A stretch of 64,000 nucleotides of DNA, taken from Sphingomonas sp. HDW15A. GTDB taxonomy: Bacteria; Pseudomonadota; Alphaproteobacteria; Sphingomonadales; Sphingomonadaceae. The stretch lies in assembly GCF_011301715.1 (NCBI RefSeq), contig NZ_CP049870.1, forward strand, positions 1,922,001 to 1,986,000. Reading direction: 5' to 3'. Numbering within the stretch: the first letter of the stretch is position 1; each line of letters opens with the position of its first letter. The notes under the pieces are model-generated. The model was given only the letters and a program-made list of their open reading frames with translations, ran no database searches and was not told the origin of the DNA. This document shows, piece by piece, positions 46,656-56,270 of the stretch. The translations under genes and the position numbers were made by a program.

Positions 46656-47785
46656 GCCAGCCAGCTGGCCAGCTTCGCCCCGCGTTCCGCCCGGGCGTTA
46701 GCCTGTGCCATCCGCACGGCGTGGAAAATCAGGCTGATCATCGTCCAGAGGGCAACCAGCTCCAGCCCCATGTCCGGCCGGTTGAAGACCAGGCTTGCAA
46801 GCAGGATGACCATGTTCGGATTGCGCCGGGCAGTGATGAGGCGGAACTGGCTATCGATCTTCTGCCAGACGTGGATGTGCATACCGTAGCGCCTCATGAA
46901 GACGCCTTCGATGAAGCGCTGGGCGACATAGCCGAAGACGATCGCGCCGACGATCAACAGCTCGTAAACCCGCTCGAACGGGTCATCGTGATAGTTGAGG
47001 CCCTCCGCCCAGGCCCACCACCAGAAGGGCGGGTGGACGAGGTCGATGCCGTGATCGAAGATATTGCCCCACCAGCTCGACTGGCCGGTACAGCGGGCGA
47101 GCTTGCCGTCGACGGTGTCGAGCACCATGAAGCCGAAGCCGGTCGCCATTCCGGACCAGTAGTGGCCACCCATGAACAGGAAGAAGGTCGCGGCGCAAAG
47201 CAGCGCGCCGACCAGCGTGATCTGGTTCGGCGTCATCCCCACCTGTGCGGCCCAACGCGTCAGGTGAAAGGCGAGGCCACGCCAAAGGTAGAGCGTCAGC
47301 GCGTCGGTGACGCCCTTGTAGCTTGCATCGTAGGCCGCCTTCTCGACAACGCGCGCATTGCTTTCATCGAGCGGGAGCACGAATGGCCGGTCCCGCTTGC
47401 GAAGTTCATGATAGCTAAGCTCGGCGCTTTCCGCCGCCATCCGTTCGAAGCCGCCGCAATCGCACGGTGAGCCGGATTGCATGGCCGCGACGATCCGAGC
47501 CGGATCCTGGTGCGGAGCGACGTTGGCGAGAACGGCGCGATTCCCAAGGGTGAGGACCGTCCCCGGCCTTCCGGCGATCGCTTTCAGCCATGCCGGGTCC
47601 CAGGTGAAGTCGAGGTCCGCAAGGATCGCCGCCTGACCCGGACGGGCGCTGTCGGCCGGCTGCAGGCCCGCCTTGACCGCCAGCCGCTGCGCCCGGGTTC
47701 GCGCGTCCAGCCCGAATACCCGTGCAGGATTGTCGCCGACGGGGAAGAATGACGGCTGAGCGCTCGAGGTGACGGATGCGGACAT
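46652..47785 (-). CDS. CDP-alcohol phosphatidyltransferase family protein
   Basis: The 377-residue membrane protein has the complete family motif D-x2-D-G-x2-A-R-x8-G-x3-D-x3-D at residues 223-248 (Asp223, Asp226, Gly227, Arg231, Gly240, Asp244, Asp248) and about six hydrophobic segments from residue 165 on. It has an N-terminal cytoplasmic domain of about 150 residues (FFPVGDNPARVFGLD..., LTLGNRAVLANV) not found in simple PgsA or PssA enzymes. It transfers a phosphoalcohol from a CDP carrier to an alcohol. It heads the operon with a nucleotidyltransferase and a HAD phosphatase and is divergent from mlaE. Confidence 0.85.
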   Translation of the reverse strand: MSASVTSSAQPSFFPVGDNPARVFGLDARTRAQRLAVKAGLQPADSARPGQAAILADLDFTWDPAWLKAIAGRPGTVLTLGNRAVLANVAPHQDPARIVAAMQSGSPCDCGGFERMAAESAELSYHELRKRDRPFVLPLDESNARVVEKAAYDASYKGVTDALTLYLWRGLAFHLTRWAAQVGMTPNQITLVGALLCAATFFLFMGGHYWSGMATGFGFMVLDTVDGKLARCTGQSSWWGNIFDHGIDLVHPPFWWWAWAEGLNYHDDPFERVYELLIVGAIVFGYVAQRFIEGVFMRRYGMHIHVWQKIDSQFRLITARRNPNMVILLASLVFNRPDMGLELVALWTMISLIFHAVRMAQANARAERGAKLASWLA

Positions 47786-47890
47786 TGCGCCGACCTATAA
47801 ACGGCAAAGTTCGGCAATAAAGAGGCGGAAAATACTGGAGTGCCCCGACCCACTTGCCGCTCGTCGCGATTTCGCGCAGGGTCACCGCGT

Positions 47891-48997
47891 ATGGCGGGCA
47901 CGGCAACGATGGACGGGGCAGCGGACGATAGCAATTGCTATCGCGTCCAAGGCGCGCTGACCATCCTTCGCGCGGCCACGACCGAGCGCGAAATCGCCGC
48001 CATGGACGACGGCATGACGATCGACCTGAGCGATGTCGAGCGTATGGACACGGTCGGCGCCTGGCTTGTCTATCGCGCGACGCGCGACCGCGGCGCCAAG
48101 ATTGTCGGGGCAAGCGAGAAGATCACGGGGCTGCTCGAGCAAGTCGCCGAAGCCGACCAGCCTGTCAGAGTCATCCCCGAGGAGCGGGGCGGCATCATGG
48201 GCCTGGTCGAGGAAGTCGGCGAGGCGGTTATAGAAACAGGCCGGACATTCCGAGGCCTGGTCGGCTTCCTCGGCGCGACGCTGATCGGCTTCTACAACGT
48301 CGCCAAACGACCGACGAAGCGGTTCCGGCTCAACGCCGTCGTCCAGCGCTTCGACCTCGTCGGGGTTCGCGCGCTCGGAATCATCGGCCTGATGAGCTTC
48401 CTCATCGGCATCGTCATCGGCCAGCAGGGGGCAGTCCAGCTCGAAGCGTTCGGCGCCGAGGTCTACACCATCAACCTGATCGGCCGAATCACGACACGTG
48501 AGCTCGGCACGCTGATGACGGCGATCATGGTTGCCGGCCGTTCGGGCAGCGCTTTCGCGGCGCAGCTGGGCACCATGAAGCTGACCGAGGAAATCGACGC
48601 CATGCGCACCATCGGCGTGTCGCCGGTCGAAGCCCTGGTCGTGCCGCGCATGATGGCAGCGGTGGTGATGATGCCGCTGCTATCCTTCTACGCGATGATC
48701 ATGGCGATCCTTGGCGGCGGGATCTTCACCTGGATCGCCCTGGACATTCCACCGCTGACCTTCATCCAGAGGCTTCGCGAAGTCACGCCGATGACCGACC
48801 TGTGGGTCGGCCTCATCAAGGCGCCCGTCTTCGGATTCATCATCGCGCTGGTCGGCTGCTTCCAAGGCATGCAGGTTGAGGGCGATGCCGAGCAGGTTGG
48901 CCTTAAGACAACGGCCGCCGTGGTCCAGGCGATCTTCCTGGTCATCGTGCTCGACGCGGTATTCGCCGTGTTCTTCAGCTCGATCGGCTGGATATGA
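47891..48997 (+). CDS. mlaE: MlaE-family ABC permease with N-terminal STAS domain
   Basis: The ATG at 47891 (MAGTATMDGAADDSN) has AGGGT upstream; GTG 47840 and ATG 47909 are alternatives. The 369-residue protein has a STAS-like domain at about 15-95 (MTIDLSDVERMDTVGAWLVYR), then the MlaE permease with five or so helices and the signatures MTAIMVAGRSGSAFAAQLGTM and EEIDAMRTIGVSPVEALVVPR. It forms the inner membrane part of an MCE phospholipid transporter. The fusion places in one chain what MlaE and MlaB do in E. coli. It overlaps mlaF by 4 bases. Confidence 0.92.
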   Translation: MAGTATMDGAADDSNCYRVQGALTILRAATTEREIAAMDDGMTIDLSDVERMDTVGAWLVYRATRDRGAKIVGASEKITGLLEQVAEADQPVRVIPEERGGIMGLVEEVGEAVIETGRTFRGLVGFLGATLIGFYNVAKRPTKRFRLNAVVQRFDLVGVRALGIIGLMSFLIGIVIGQQGAVQLEAFGAEVYTINLIGRITTRELGTLMTAIMVAGRSGSAFAAQLGTMKLTEEIDAMRTIGVSPVEALVVPRMMAAVVMMPLLSFYAMIMAILGGGIFTWIALDIPPLTFIQRLREVTPMTDLWVGLIKAPVFGFIIALVGCFQGMQVEGDAEQVGLKTTAAVVQAIFLVIVLDAVFAVFFSSIGWI

Positions 48998-49785
48998 GCA
49001 AGATCAGCCCGACACTGCCCGAAGGCGAGGACGCGGTCATCTCGATCCGCGGCCTCCGAAACGCCTTCGGCGAACAGGTCATTCACGAAAATCTCGATTT
49101 CGACGTTCGCCGGGGCGAAATCATCGGCGTGGTCGGCGGCTCGGGCACCGGCAAGTCGGTGCTGATGCGTTCGATCATCGGGCTCCAGACTCCGGACGAG
49201 GGCACAATCGAAGTGCTGGGCGAAGACATGGTCGGCCGCGACGAGGACGAGGCGAAGAACATCCGCCGCCGCTGGGGCGTATTGTTTCAGGCCGGTGCGC
49301 TATTCTCGACGTTGACCGTGGCGGAGAATGTCGAAGTTCCGCTGCGCGAATATTTCCACATGTCGACGCAGTTGATGGACGAGATCGCCAGCTACAAGAT
49401 CGCGATGGCCGGCCTGCCAGCAAACGCCGGACCGAAATATCCGTCGGAACTGTCGGGCGGAATGATCAAGCGCGCCGGCCTCGCCAGGGCGCTGGCGCTG
49501 GACCCGGAGCTATTGTTCCTCGACGAGCCGACCGCGGGCCTCGACCCGATTTCGGCGCAGAATTTCGATGAGCTCATCCTGTCGCTCCGGAGCAAGCTGG
49601 ACCTTACGGTGTTCCTCATCACCCACGACCTCGACACGCTTTACGCGATCTGCGACCGGGTGGCCGTGCTGGCGGACAAAAAGGTCATCGCCGCAGGGAC
49701 GATTGAACAATTGCTGGCTTTGGACCATCCTTGGATTCAAGAATATTTTAACGGACCGCGCGGACGTGCGGCTGCGGCGGCGTAA
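48994..49785 (+). CDS. mlaF: ABC transporter ATP-binding protein, MlaF type
   Basis: The 263-residue ATPase has Walker A VGGSGTGKSVLM, Q-loop LFQAGALFSTLTVAENV, signature LSGGMIKRAGLARALA and Walker B LLFLDEPTAGLDP with the H-loop ITHDLDT. The Q-loop region and tail are typical of MlaF/Mkl proteins. It powers phospholipid movement by MlaE. Its ATG overlaps the mlaE stop, and mlaD follows after 18 bases. Confidence 0.93.
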   Translation: MSKISPTLPEGEDAVISIRGLRNAFGEQVIHENLDFDVRRGEIIGVVGGSGTGKSVLMRSIIGLQTPDEGTIEVLGEDMVGRDEDEAKNIRRRWGVLFQAGALFSTLTVAENVEVPLREYFHMSTQLMDEIASYKIAMAGLPANAGPKYPSELSGGMIKRAGLARALALDPELLFLDEPTAGLDPISAQNFDELILSLRSKLDLTVFLITHDLDTLYAICDRVAVLADKKVIAAGTIEQLLALDHPWIQEYFNGPRGRAAAAA

Positions 49786-49803
49786 GGGGGCTAAGGACAC
49801 AAG

Positions 49804-50757
49804 ATGGAGACCCGGTCGAACCATGTGCTGGTCGGCAGCGTCGTCCTGGCGCTTCTCGCGGCTTTGCTGCTGTTCATCGTCTGGCTTGCCGGCCTGTCGA
49901 ACACGCGCAAGCAATGCTTCGACGTCTATTTTCAGCAGGGCGTGGGCGGCCTGAACAAGGGCAGCAGCGTTACCTTCTCCGGCGTTCCCGTCGGTCAGAT
50001 CACGCAAATCTCGCTGCTTCCCGACCGGCCCGAGTTCGTCTGGGTGCGCATCGAGGTCAACGCAGACACCCCCGTGCTCCAGGGCACGTCGGCTCAGATC
50101 AAAACTGTCGGATTCACCTCGCCGCCGGAAATCCAGCTCGACGGAGCGGTTCGCGGCGCGCCGCCTTTGACCCAGGCCGGGCCGCAAGGCTGTCCGGTCA
50201 TTCCCGCAACTTCGAGCGGTCTCGGCGCGCTTCTGGCGAGTGCCCCGGAACTGATGGAGCGGATCCAGCGGCTGACCGAGCGGCTGACAGAGCTCTTGAG
50301 CGACCGGAACCAGAATGCCGTGAGCGACATCCTGGAAAATGTCGAGAAGACCACCGATGTCCTTGCACAGCGCGCACCGGACCTGGCCGACGCCATCGCC
50401 GACGCCCGCATCGCGGCGCGGAATGCCGGGGTCGCCGCCCAGCGAGTCGGCATTCTGGCGGATTCGACCAACAGCCTGATAAACGAGCAGGGCAAGCCGG
50501 CAGCCGAAGACCTGCGCAAGGCCATTGCCGGCGTCCAGCGGGCGGCCGACAATCTTGACGCGATGATCGCGGACGCGCGGCCCGGCATTCAGAGTTTCTC
50601 CAAAACGACGGTGCCCGAGGCCAATCGCCTGGTGAAAGATCTTCGCGGCCTGTCGCAGTCGCTGACCGACTTCTCCGACAGGCTCAACGAGCAAGGCGTC
50701 GGCGGCGCATTGAGCGAGCCGAAGCTTCCCGATTACAAGCCGAGGAACGGCCGATGA
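49804..50757 (+). CDS. mlaD: MlaD/MCE family lipid-binding protein
   Basis: The 317-residue protein has an N-terminal membrane anchor (VLVGSVVLALLAALLLFIVWLAGL) and an MCE domain at about 40-120 (YFQQGVGGLNKGSSVTFSGVPVGQI), followed by a long helical tail rich in Ala, Asp and Leu. It sits in the periplasm as the lipid-carrying ring of the Mla complex. The tail is much longer than in E. coli MlaD and may span part of the periplasm. The stop overlaps the next gene by 4 bases. Confidence 0.92.
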   Translation: METRSNHVLVGSVVLALLAALLLFIVWLAGLSNTRKQCFDVYFQQGVGGLNKGSSVTFSGVPVGQITQISLLPDRPEFVWVRIEVNADTPVLQGTSAQIKTVGFTSPPEIQLDGAVRGAPPLTQAGPQGCPVIPATSSGLGALLASAPELMERIQRLTERLTELLSDRNQNAVSDILENVEKTTDVLAQRAPDLADAIADARIAARNAGVAAQRVGILADSTNSLINEQGKPAAEDLRKAIAGVQRAADNLDAMIADARPGIQSFSKTTVPEANRLVKDLRGLSQSLTDFSDRLNEQGVGGALSEPKLPDYKPRNGR

Positions 50758-51353
50758 ACAACGTAATGCGTGCCGCGGCTGCGGTCCTGATGGTCTTCGG
50801 CGCAAGCGGTTGCGCACTGATGGGCGGAAGTGAAGCGCCGAAGAACCTGATTACCCTGAGCAGCACCGCGCCGGATCCCGGCCCGATCGCGCGGTCGGGC
50901 AATGCTGGTGAGTCGGTAACCATCGAGACTCCCGTCATCGCCAAGGAGATTCGAACGACGCGCGTGGCTGCGCAGGTCGGCACGACCACGGTCGCCTACA
51001 TCAAGGACCTGACCCTGGTCGATACGCCCGACAAGCTGTTCAAGGACCTGCTTGGCGAGACGATTCTCCGCACCACCAATCGGGTCGTACTCGATTCCCA
51101 GCAATCGAACCTCGATCCGGGCCTCACCGTGACCGGCAAGTTGACCAATTTCGGCTATGAGGGCGGCCAGGGCACGGCGTTCGTGCGCTATGATGCGGCT
51201 CTGTCTACCGCGGGCGGAACGCGGGTCGAGACCCGCCGCTTCGAAGCCCGCGCCCCAGCCGACGGCACCGCGGCGACGGTCGGGCCGGCGCTGAACCAGG
51301 CTGCCAACGACGTTGCGATGCAGGTTGCCAACTGGATCGGATCCGGCCGCTAG
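50754..51353 (+). CDS. ABC-type transport auxiliary lipoprotein
   Basis: The 199-residue protein has a lipoprotein signal with cysteine in FGASGCALMGG (Cys about residue 20). The mature part resembles the PqiC/ABC transport auxiliary family (PF03886): IARSGNAGESVTIETPVIAKEIRTTRVA, LFKDLLGETI and the C-terminal AANDVAMQVANWIG. It is the fourth gene of the Mla set and is probably anchored in the outer or inner membrane as the partner of MlaD. Confidence 0.85.
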   Translation: MNNVMRAAAAVLMVFGASGCALMGGSEAPKNLITLSSTAPDPGPIARSGNAGESVTIETPVIAKEIRTTRVAAQVGTTTVAYIKDLTLVDTPDKLFKDLLGETILRTTNRVVLDSQQSNLDPGLTVTGKLTNFGYEGGQGTAFVRYDAALSTAGGTRVETRRFEARAPADGTAATVGPALNQAANDVAMQVANWIGSGR

Positions 51354-51360
51354 ACCGCGG

Positions 51361-53937
51361 TCAGGCCAAGGACTTCGACGCCTGCTCGAACGTATCCTTG
51401 CTTAGCCCCGGGGCGGCGACGATCCGCTCAAGCTCCGCCTTCATTAATGAAGAGCGCCCCTGTTCGAGCCGCCGCCAGCGGCCGAGCGGCGGGACCAGCC
51501 GGGCGGCAACCTGCGGATTGATCGAGTCCGCCTCGATGACGAAATCGGCAAGCATCTGGTAGCCGCGTCCGTCCGGCGAATGAAAACGCCAGTGATTGGC
51601 GGCAAGGCCACCGGCCAGCGCACGCAGCCGATTGGGGTTTTTCATCGTGAAATCGGCATGACCGCGAAGTGCCTCGACCATGTCGAGCGCATCCGAGCGC
51701 GGGGCCGAAGCCTGGAGCGCGAACCATTTGTCGATGACCAGGCTGTCTTCGCGATAGCGGCGGTAGAAGTCGGCGAAGGCTTCCTCGCGCGACGGGGCAT
51801 CGAGCATCGACAGTACGGCGAGCGCGCCCTGGCGGTCGGTCATGTTATCTGCCTGATCATATTGTGCCTTTGCGAGCGCGGCGCCACGATCCGGATCGCC
51901 GGCCGAAAGCAGGGAAAGCGCGATGGTGCGAAGGCGCCGGACACCTTTTGCCTGCGGGCTGAGGTCCGACCCGGTAGACGTCGCCGCCTGTGCTTCGGCG
52001 AGTTCGTTTCCAAGAGCCGTGCCGATGGCTCGGCGAAGGGCCTCGCGCGTGGCGTGAATCGCATCCGGATCGGCGCGGTCGAAACGCTCGGCGACCATCG
52101 CTTCGGAGGGAAGTGTCAGCGCCTCTCCCTTGAAGGCCGAATCTAGCGCGTTGGAACGAAGCGTCGCGCCAATCGCCTCAACCAGCGGATCGGGTGCACC
52201 GCCGCCGACGAGAACCCGATACGCAAGTTCCTGAAGCGCTTCGTAACGGGCAAAGGGATCATCGTCGCTGGTCGCAAGCGATTCGAGTTCTCCGGGACGG
52301 CGCTCGACGGTTAGCGCGACAGGGGCCGAGAAGCCGCGGTTGATCGACAACAAGGCGCTGTCGGAGGCGCCATCGATGCGCACGGAGTGCTCGGCGCGGT
52401 CAAGGACGATAAGCCGCTCTTCGCCGCCCGAGCCATCGACATCGATCAATCGTGTGCGAAGCGGAACGACCATGGGCTGCTTGACCGGCTGGTCCGGAGT
52501 CGGAGGAACTGACTGAGACAGGTGGAGAGTCACGCCGCCATCCTCGGGCTCGACCCGCGCCGCGACTTGAGGAGTCCCCGCCTGCTCGTACCACAGCTTG
52601 AACTGGCCGAGGTCGAGACCGCTCGCTTCCTCCATTGCCGCGACGAAATCGTCGCAGGTCGCCGCCTCGCCGTCATGGCGGTCGAAATAGAGGTCGGTGC
52701 CGCGACGGAACGCTTCGGCACCCATCATCGTGCGCATCATTCGAATAAGCTCGGCGCCCTTGTTGTAGATGGTCGCGGTGTAGAAATTGCCTATCTCAAG
52801 GTATGAATCCGGCCGGACTGGGTGGGCCAGCGGCCCGCTGTCCTCCGGGAACTGGACGGCGCGGAGGAGCCGAACGTCATCGATCCGCTTCACTGCTTCG
52901 GACCCGATATCGGCAGAAAAGCTCTGGTCCCGAAAGACCGTGAAGCCCTCTTTCAACGAAAGCTGGAACCAGTCGCGGCAGGTCACCCGGTTCCCCGACC
53001 AGTTGTGAAAATATTCGTGGGCGACGACGCCGGCGATGGCGTCGAAGTCGGCATCGGTCGCCGTTTCGGTATCGGCGAGAACGTAACGCGAATTGAAGAT
53101 GTTGAGGCCCTTGTTCTCCATCGCGCCGAAGTTGAAATCGTCGACCGCGACGATGTTGAAGCGGTCGAGGTCGTATTCGCGGCCGTAAACCTGTTCGTCC
53201 CAGGCCATCGCTTGCTTGAGGCTGGCCATCGCGTGATGAGTCTTGGGCAGATCCTTGGCGCGAACCCAGATTCCGAGTTCGACTTCGCGACCGTTCATTG
53301 TCGTGAAGGTATCGCGAAGAACTTCGAGGTCGCCCGCCACCATAGCGAAAAGGTAGGACGGCTTGGGGAACGGGTCGTGCCACTCGGTCCAATGGCGACC
53401 GCCCTCGAGATCGCCGGAGGCGACCGGATTGCCGTTCGCGAGGAGCACAGGATAGCGCACCTTGTCCGCGGTCATGCGAACCCGATAGACCGACAGCACG
53501 TCGGGCCGGTCAGGGTGGAAGGTAATCCGCCGGAAGCCTTCGGCCTCGCATTGCGTGCAAAGCAAGCCGCCCGAGGCGTAAAGCCCGATCAGCTGGCTAT
53601 TCTCAGCCGGCGCGATGACGACTTCTGTCGCGATCTCGGCCGTATTGCCGGAAACGGCGACAACGAGGTCGCCGCCCTCCATCGTCCAGCGCGCCTCTTG
53701 GCCGTCGACGGTGACGGCGAGCGGCCGAAGACCGTCGCCGGATAACCTGATCGTTCGATCATGGCTGCCATTCCGTTCGACCTTGAGGACGGAGCGGACC
53801 CGTGTCGCGGCGGGATCGAGATCGACATCGAGGGCGACGTCGCTGACCCACCAGTCGGGCGGCCGATAATCCTGGCGGCGAACGAGGGCGTGCTCAGGCG
53901 ACGGAGGGGCTTCTGGGTTCAAACGGGCATCGGACAT
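51361..53937 (-). CDS. pepN: Aminopeptidase N
   Basis: ATG 53937 is preferred over 53943 and 53979 because AGGAG lies 8 bases upstream. The 858-residue M1 peptidase has the GAMEN motif (FNFGAMENKGLNIFNS), the zinc site HEYFHNW (His307, His311) and the third ligand in LKEGFTVFRDQ. It removes N-terminal residues from peptides in the cytoplasm. Length and sequence fit the E. coli PepN type, including the alpha-helical C-terminal domain. It is convergent with the Mla operon, 7 bases from the lipoprotein stop. Confidence 0.95.
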   Translation of the reverse strand: MSDARLNPEAPPSPEHALVRRQDYRPPDWWVSDVALDVDLDPAATRVRSVLKVERNGSHDRTIRLSGDGLRPLAVTVDGQEARWTMEGGDLVVAVSGNTAEIATEVVIAPAENSQLIGLYASGGLLCTQCEAEGFRRITFHPDRPDVLSVYRVRMTADKVRYPVLLANGNPVASGDLEGGRHWTEWHDPFPKPSYLFAMVAGDLEVLRDTFTTMNGREVELGIWVRAKDLPKTHHAMASLKQAMAWDEQVYGREYDLDRFNIVAVDDFNFGAMENKGLNIFNSRYVLADTETATDADFDAIAGVVAHEYFHNWSGNRVTCRDWFQLSLKEGFTVFRDQSFSADIGSEAVKRIDDVRLLRAVQFPEDSGPLAHPVRPDSYLEIGNFYTATIYNKGAELIRMMRTMMGAEAFRRGTDLYFDRHDGEAATCDDFVAAMEEASGLDLGQFKLWYEQAGTPQVAARVEPEDGGVTLHLSQSVPPTPDQPVKQPMVVPLRTRLIDVDGSGGEERLIVLDRAEHSVRIDGASDSALLSINRGFSAPVALTVERRPGELESLATSDDDPFARYEALQELAYRVLVGGGAPDPLVEAIGATLRSNALDSAFKGEALTLPSEAMVAERFDRADPDAIHATREALRRAIGTALGNELAEAQAATSTGSDLSPQAKGVRRLRTIALSLLSAGDPDRGAALAKAQYDQADNMTDRQGALAVLSMLDAPSREEAFADFYRRYREDSLVIDKWFALQASAPRSDALDMVEALRGHADFTMKNPNRLRALAGGLAANHWRFHSPDGRGYQMLADFVIEADSINPQVAARLVPPLGRWRRLEQGRSSLMKAELERIVAAPGLSKDTFEQASKSLA

Positions 53938-54064
53938 GGACATGGCTCCTGAGCTAGGCGGAGCAGGACGAAGGCGCAACGGCGGCGACTTCCTTTAGTC
54001 GCGAAATAGCGCGCATTGCGTCTCGCCTGCGTAGGCGTATCGTGCGCACCGGGGAGGAACGGGG

Positions 54065-55336
54065 ATGACAATCACGAGCTTCATGCTGGCTGCGGCTGCC
54101 GCTGCGCCGGCTTTCGACGCCGAGGCGGCAACACAGGCCTATCTCTCGACACTGCAGGGCGCCGCGCGGGTCAAGAGCGACGCCTACTTCGAAGGCGGTT
54201 ACTGGCTTCCGCTTTGGGGCGCTTTGGTCGCCATCGTCTCCTACTGGCTGATGCTCCGCTTCCGCTGGTCGGCCAAGTGGAGCGCCTGGGCGGGCCGGGT
54301 GACGAAGCGGCGCTGGCTTCAACCCGGTCTCTATTCCATTCCGTTCGCGCTTGTCGGTGCTTTGATCACCCTGCCGTGGACTATCTACGTTTCCTATGTC
54401 CGAGAGCATCAATACGGCCTGTCCAATCAAAGCTTCGCCGAATGGGCCAAGGAACTGGGCATCGCGACCGGCGTCGGCCTGGTCGTCGGCGTTATCTTCT
54501 TCATCATCCTCTACGCGGTGATCCGCAAAAGCCCGAAGCGCTGGTGGCTATGGGGCACCGGCGCGGTGACCGCGCTGCTGGCGGTGATGATCATGCTCGC
54601 ACCATTGTTCATCGAACCTCTGTTCAACAAATATACGCCGATGCAGGCAGGGCCCGTGCGCGACGAAATCCTGCGCATTGCCCATGAACAGAAAATTCCG
54701 GCCAACGACGTCTATGTCGTCGACGCATCAAAGCAGACGAAACGCATCTCAGCGAATGTCGCGGGACTGGGCCCGACGATCCGGATCGCACTTAACGACA
54801 ACCTGCTCAACCGCTCGAACATTCATGGGATCAAGGCGGTAATGGGCCACGAAATGGGACATTACAAACTCTACCACATCCAGAAGCTGTTGGCTTATCT
54901 GGCGGTGATGGCGCTGATCGGTTTCGCGATTGTCGCCTGGGCCGCGCCGCGAATCCTCGCTCGTCACGGTGAGCAGTGGGGTGTTCGCGAAGTCGCGGAC
55001 CCCGCGTCGGCACCCCTGCTTCAAGGGCTTCTGACCGTGCTACTCGTCCCCGCCGGAATCCTGTTCAACAGCATTATCCGCCATCACGAAAGCGAGGCCG
55101 ACGCATTCGGCCTCAATGCCGCGCAGGAGCCCGACGGCTTCGCGATGACCGCCATGCAACTGAGCGAATATCGCAAGATCGAGCCGGCCGCCTGGGAGGA
55201 GATGCTGTTCTACGACCATCCGTCAGGGCGCACGCGCGTGAAGATGGCGATGGACTGGAAGGCCGCGCATTTGGGCGAACTGCCGCCTGACCAGCGCGCG
55301 CCGATGGTGATGACGCCGGACAAGCCCGCAGAATAG
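54065..55336 (+). CDS. M48 family Ste24-like zinc endopeptidase
   Basis: The 423-residue membrane protein has the zinc motif HEMGH (His262, Glu263, His266) and the third ligand region in HHESEADAFGLNAA. Several hydrophobic segments occur before and after the motif (LPLWGALVAIVSYWLML, GVGLVVGVIFFIILYAVI, LLAYLAVMALIGFAIVAW). The arrangement matches the CAAX-protease Ste24 family rather than HtpX. In bacteria such enzymes serve membrane-protein quality control. GGAACGGGG before ATG 54065 contains the ribosome site. Confidence 0.88.
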   Translation: MTITSFMLAAAAAAPAFDAEAATQAYLSTLQGAARVKSDAYFEGGYWLPLWGALVAIVSYWLMLRFRWSAKWSAWAGRVTKRRWLQPGLYSIPFALVGALITLPWTIYVSYVREHQYGLSNQSFAEWAKELGIATGVGLVVGVIFFIILYAVIRKSPKRWWLWGTGAVTALLAVMIMLAPLFIEPLFNKYTPMQAGPVRDEILRIAHEQKIPANDVYVVDASKQTKRISANVAGLGPTIRIALNDNLLNRSNIHGIKAVMGHEMGHYKLYHIQKLLAYLAVMALIGFAIVAWAAPRILARHGEQWGVREVADPASAPLLQGLLTVLLVPAGILFNSIIRHHESEADAFGLNAAQEPDGFAMTAMQLSEYRKIEPAAWEEMLFYDHPSGRTRVKMAMDWKAAHLGELPPDQRAPMVMTPDKPAE

Positions 55337-55337
55337 G

Positions 55338-56270
55338 TCAACCAGCGTCGGGATTGGCAACCTTCAACGGACGCTGGCGAGTCCACAACGCGAGCACCAT
55401 GCCGCCGATCGCCAGCGCCGCGCCGGCGGCCGCCAGCGGGGTCCATCTAAACCCTTCGAATGCCGTCGAAAGGGTCATGGCGATGATCGGGACGATGGCG
55501 CTGGAATAGGCCGCCTTGCCCGGGCCGATCCTGCGCACCACTGGATAATATATCGAGAAACACAGGACCGACGCGGCCAGCGCCAGGTATGCGAGGCCGA
55601 GCCAATAGCCGATGCGGGTTTCGATCACCGGCGGCCCGGTCAGCACGAAGGCGATGACGACGTCGCAGGCAGCGCCGATCAGCATCGACCAGGCGAGAAG
55701 CGAGAACAGCGGCAGCTTCCGGACAGTGGCCCGCGCCTGATAGACGTTGGAAATCGAAGCCCCCAGCAGGCCGAGAATCGTCCAGCCGATGCCGACGACG
55801 AGCGCCTGGCCGTCTAGCGCGGGGTTGGAACGAAGCTCATGAGCGAAAAGTAGGCCGATGCCGGCGGCTGCAATCGCGCTCGCGAAAAGGAACCGCGCCG
55901 TCGGCTTCTGGCCGAGCATCAGCCACGCGAGGACTGCGTTAGGCAGCATCAAAAGGGCGAAGACGGTCGCGACCAGGCCGGAGGTGATGAAATGCTCGGC
56001 CATGTAGACCGCGTTGAAGTTGATCGTGAACTGCGACACGCCGATCAGCCCGGCGGCTGCCAGCATCCCCCGGCCCGGGACCAGGCGGTCGCCATTCCAC
56101 CTTGCAACAGCGAACATCGCGGCGGCCGCAATCAGGAACCGATAGGCCACGGACCATTGGGCGGGCACGCTGCTCAGCTGGTCGCGGATGACGATCCAGG
56201 TTGAACCCCAGATAAGCGTGAAGACGATGAACGGGATGACGACGCCGCGTGCGCCATGCTGCTCGCTCAT
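55338..56270 (-). CDS. DMT-superfamily (EamA) transporter
   Basis: The ATG at 56270 overlaps the threonine aldolase stop (ATGA), giving a 310-residue protein starting MSEQHGARGVVIPFIVFTLI. It has about ten hydrophobic segments and the duplicated EamA pattern, with WGSTWIVIRDQLSS in the first half and RIGPGKAAYSSAIVPIIAM in the second. Such proteins export metabolites, often amino acids; coupling to threonine aldolase suggests threonine or glycine-related export, though this is only contextual. Confidence 0.85.
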   Translation of the reverse strand: MSEQHGARGVVIPFIVFTLIWGSTWIVIRDQLSSVPAQWSVAYRFLIAAAAMFAVARWNGDRLVPGRGMLAAAGLIGVSQFTINFNAVYMAEHFITSGLVATVFALLMLPNAVLAWLMLGQKPTARFLFASAIAAAGIGLLFAHELRSNPALDGQALVVGIGWTILGLLGASISNVYQARATVRKLPLFSLLAWSMLIGAACDVVIAFVLTGPPVIETRIGYWLGLAYLALAASVLCFSIYYPVVRRIGPGKAAYSSAIVPIIAMTLSTAFEGFRWTPLAAAGAALAIGGMVLALWTRQRPLKVANPDAG

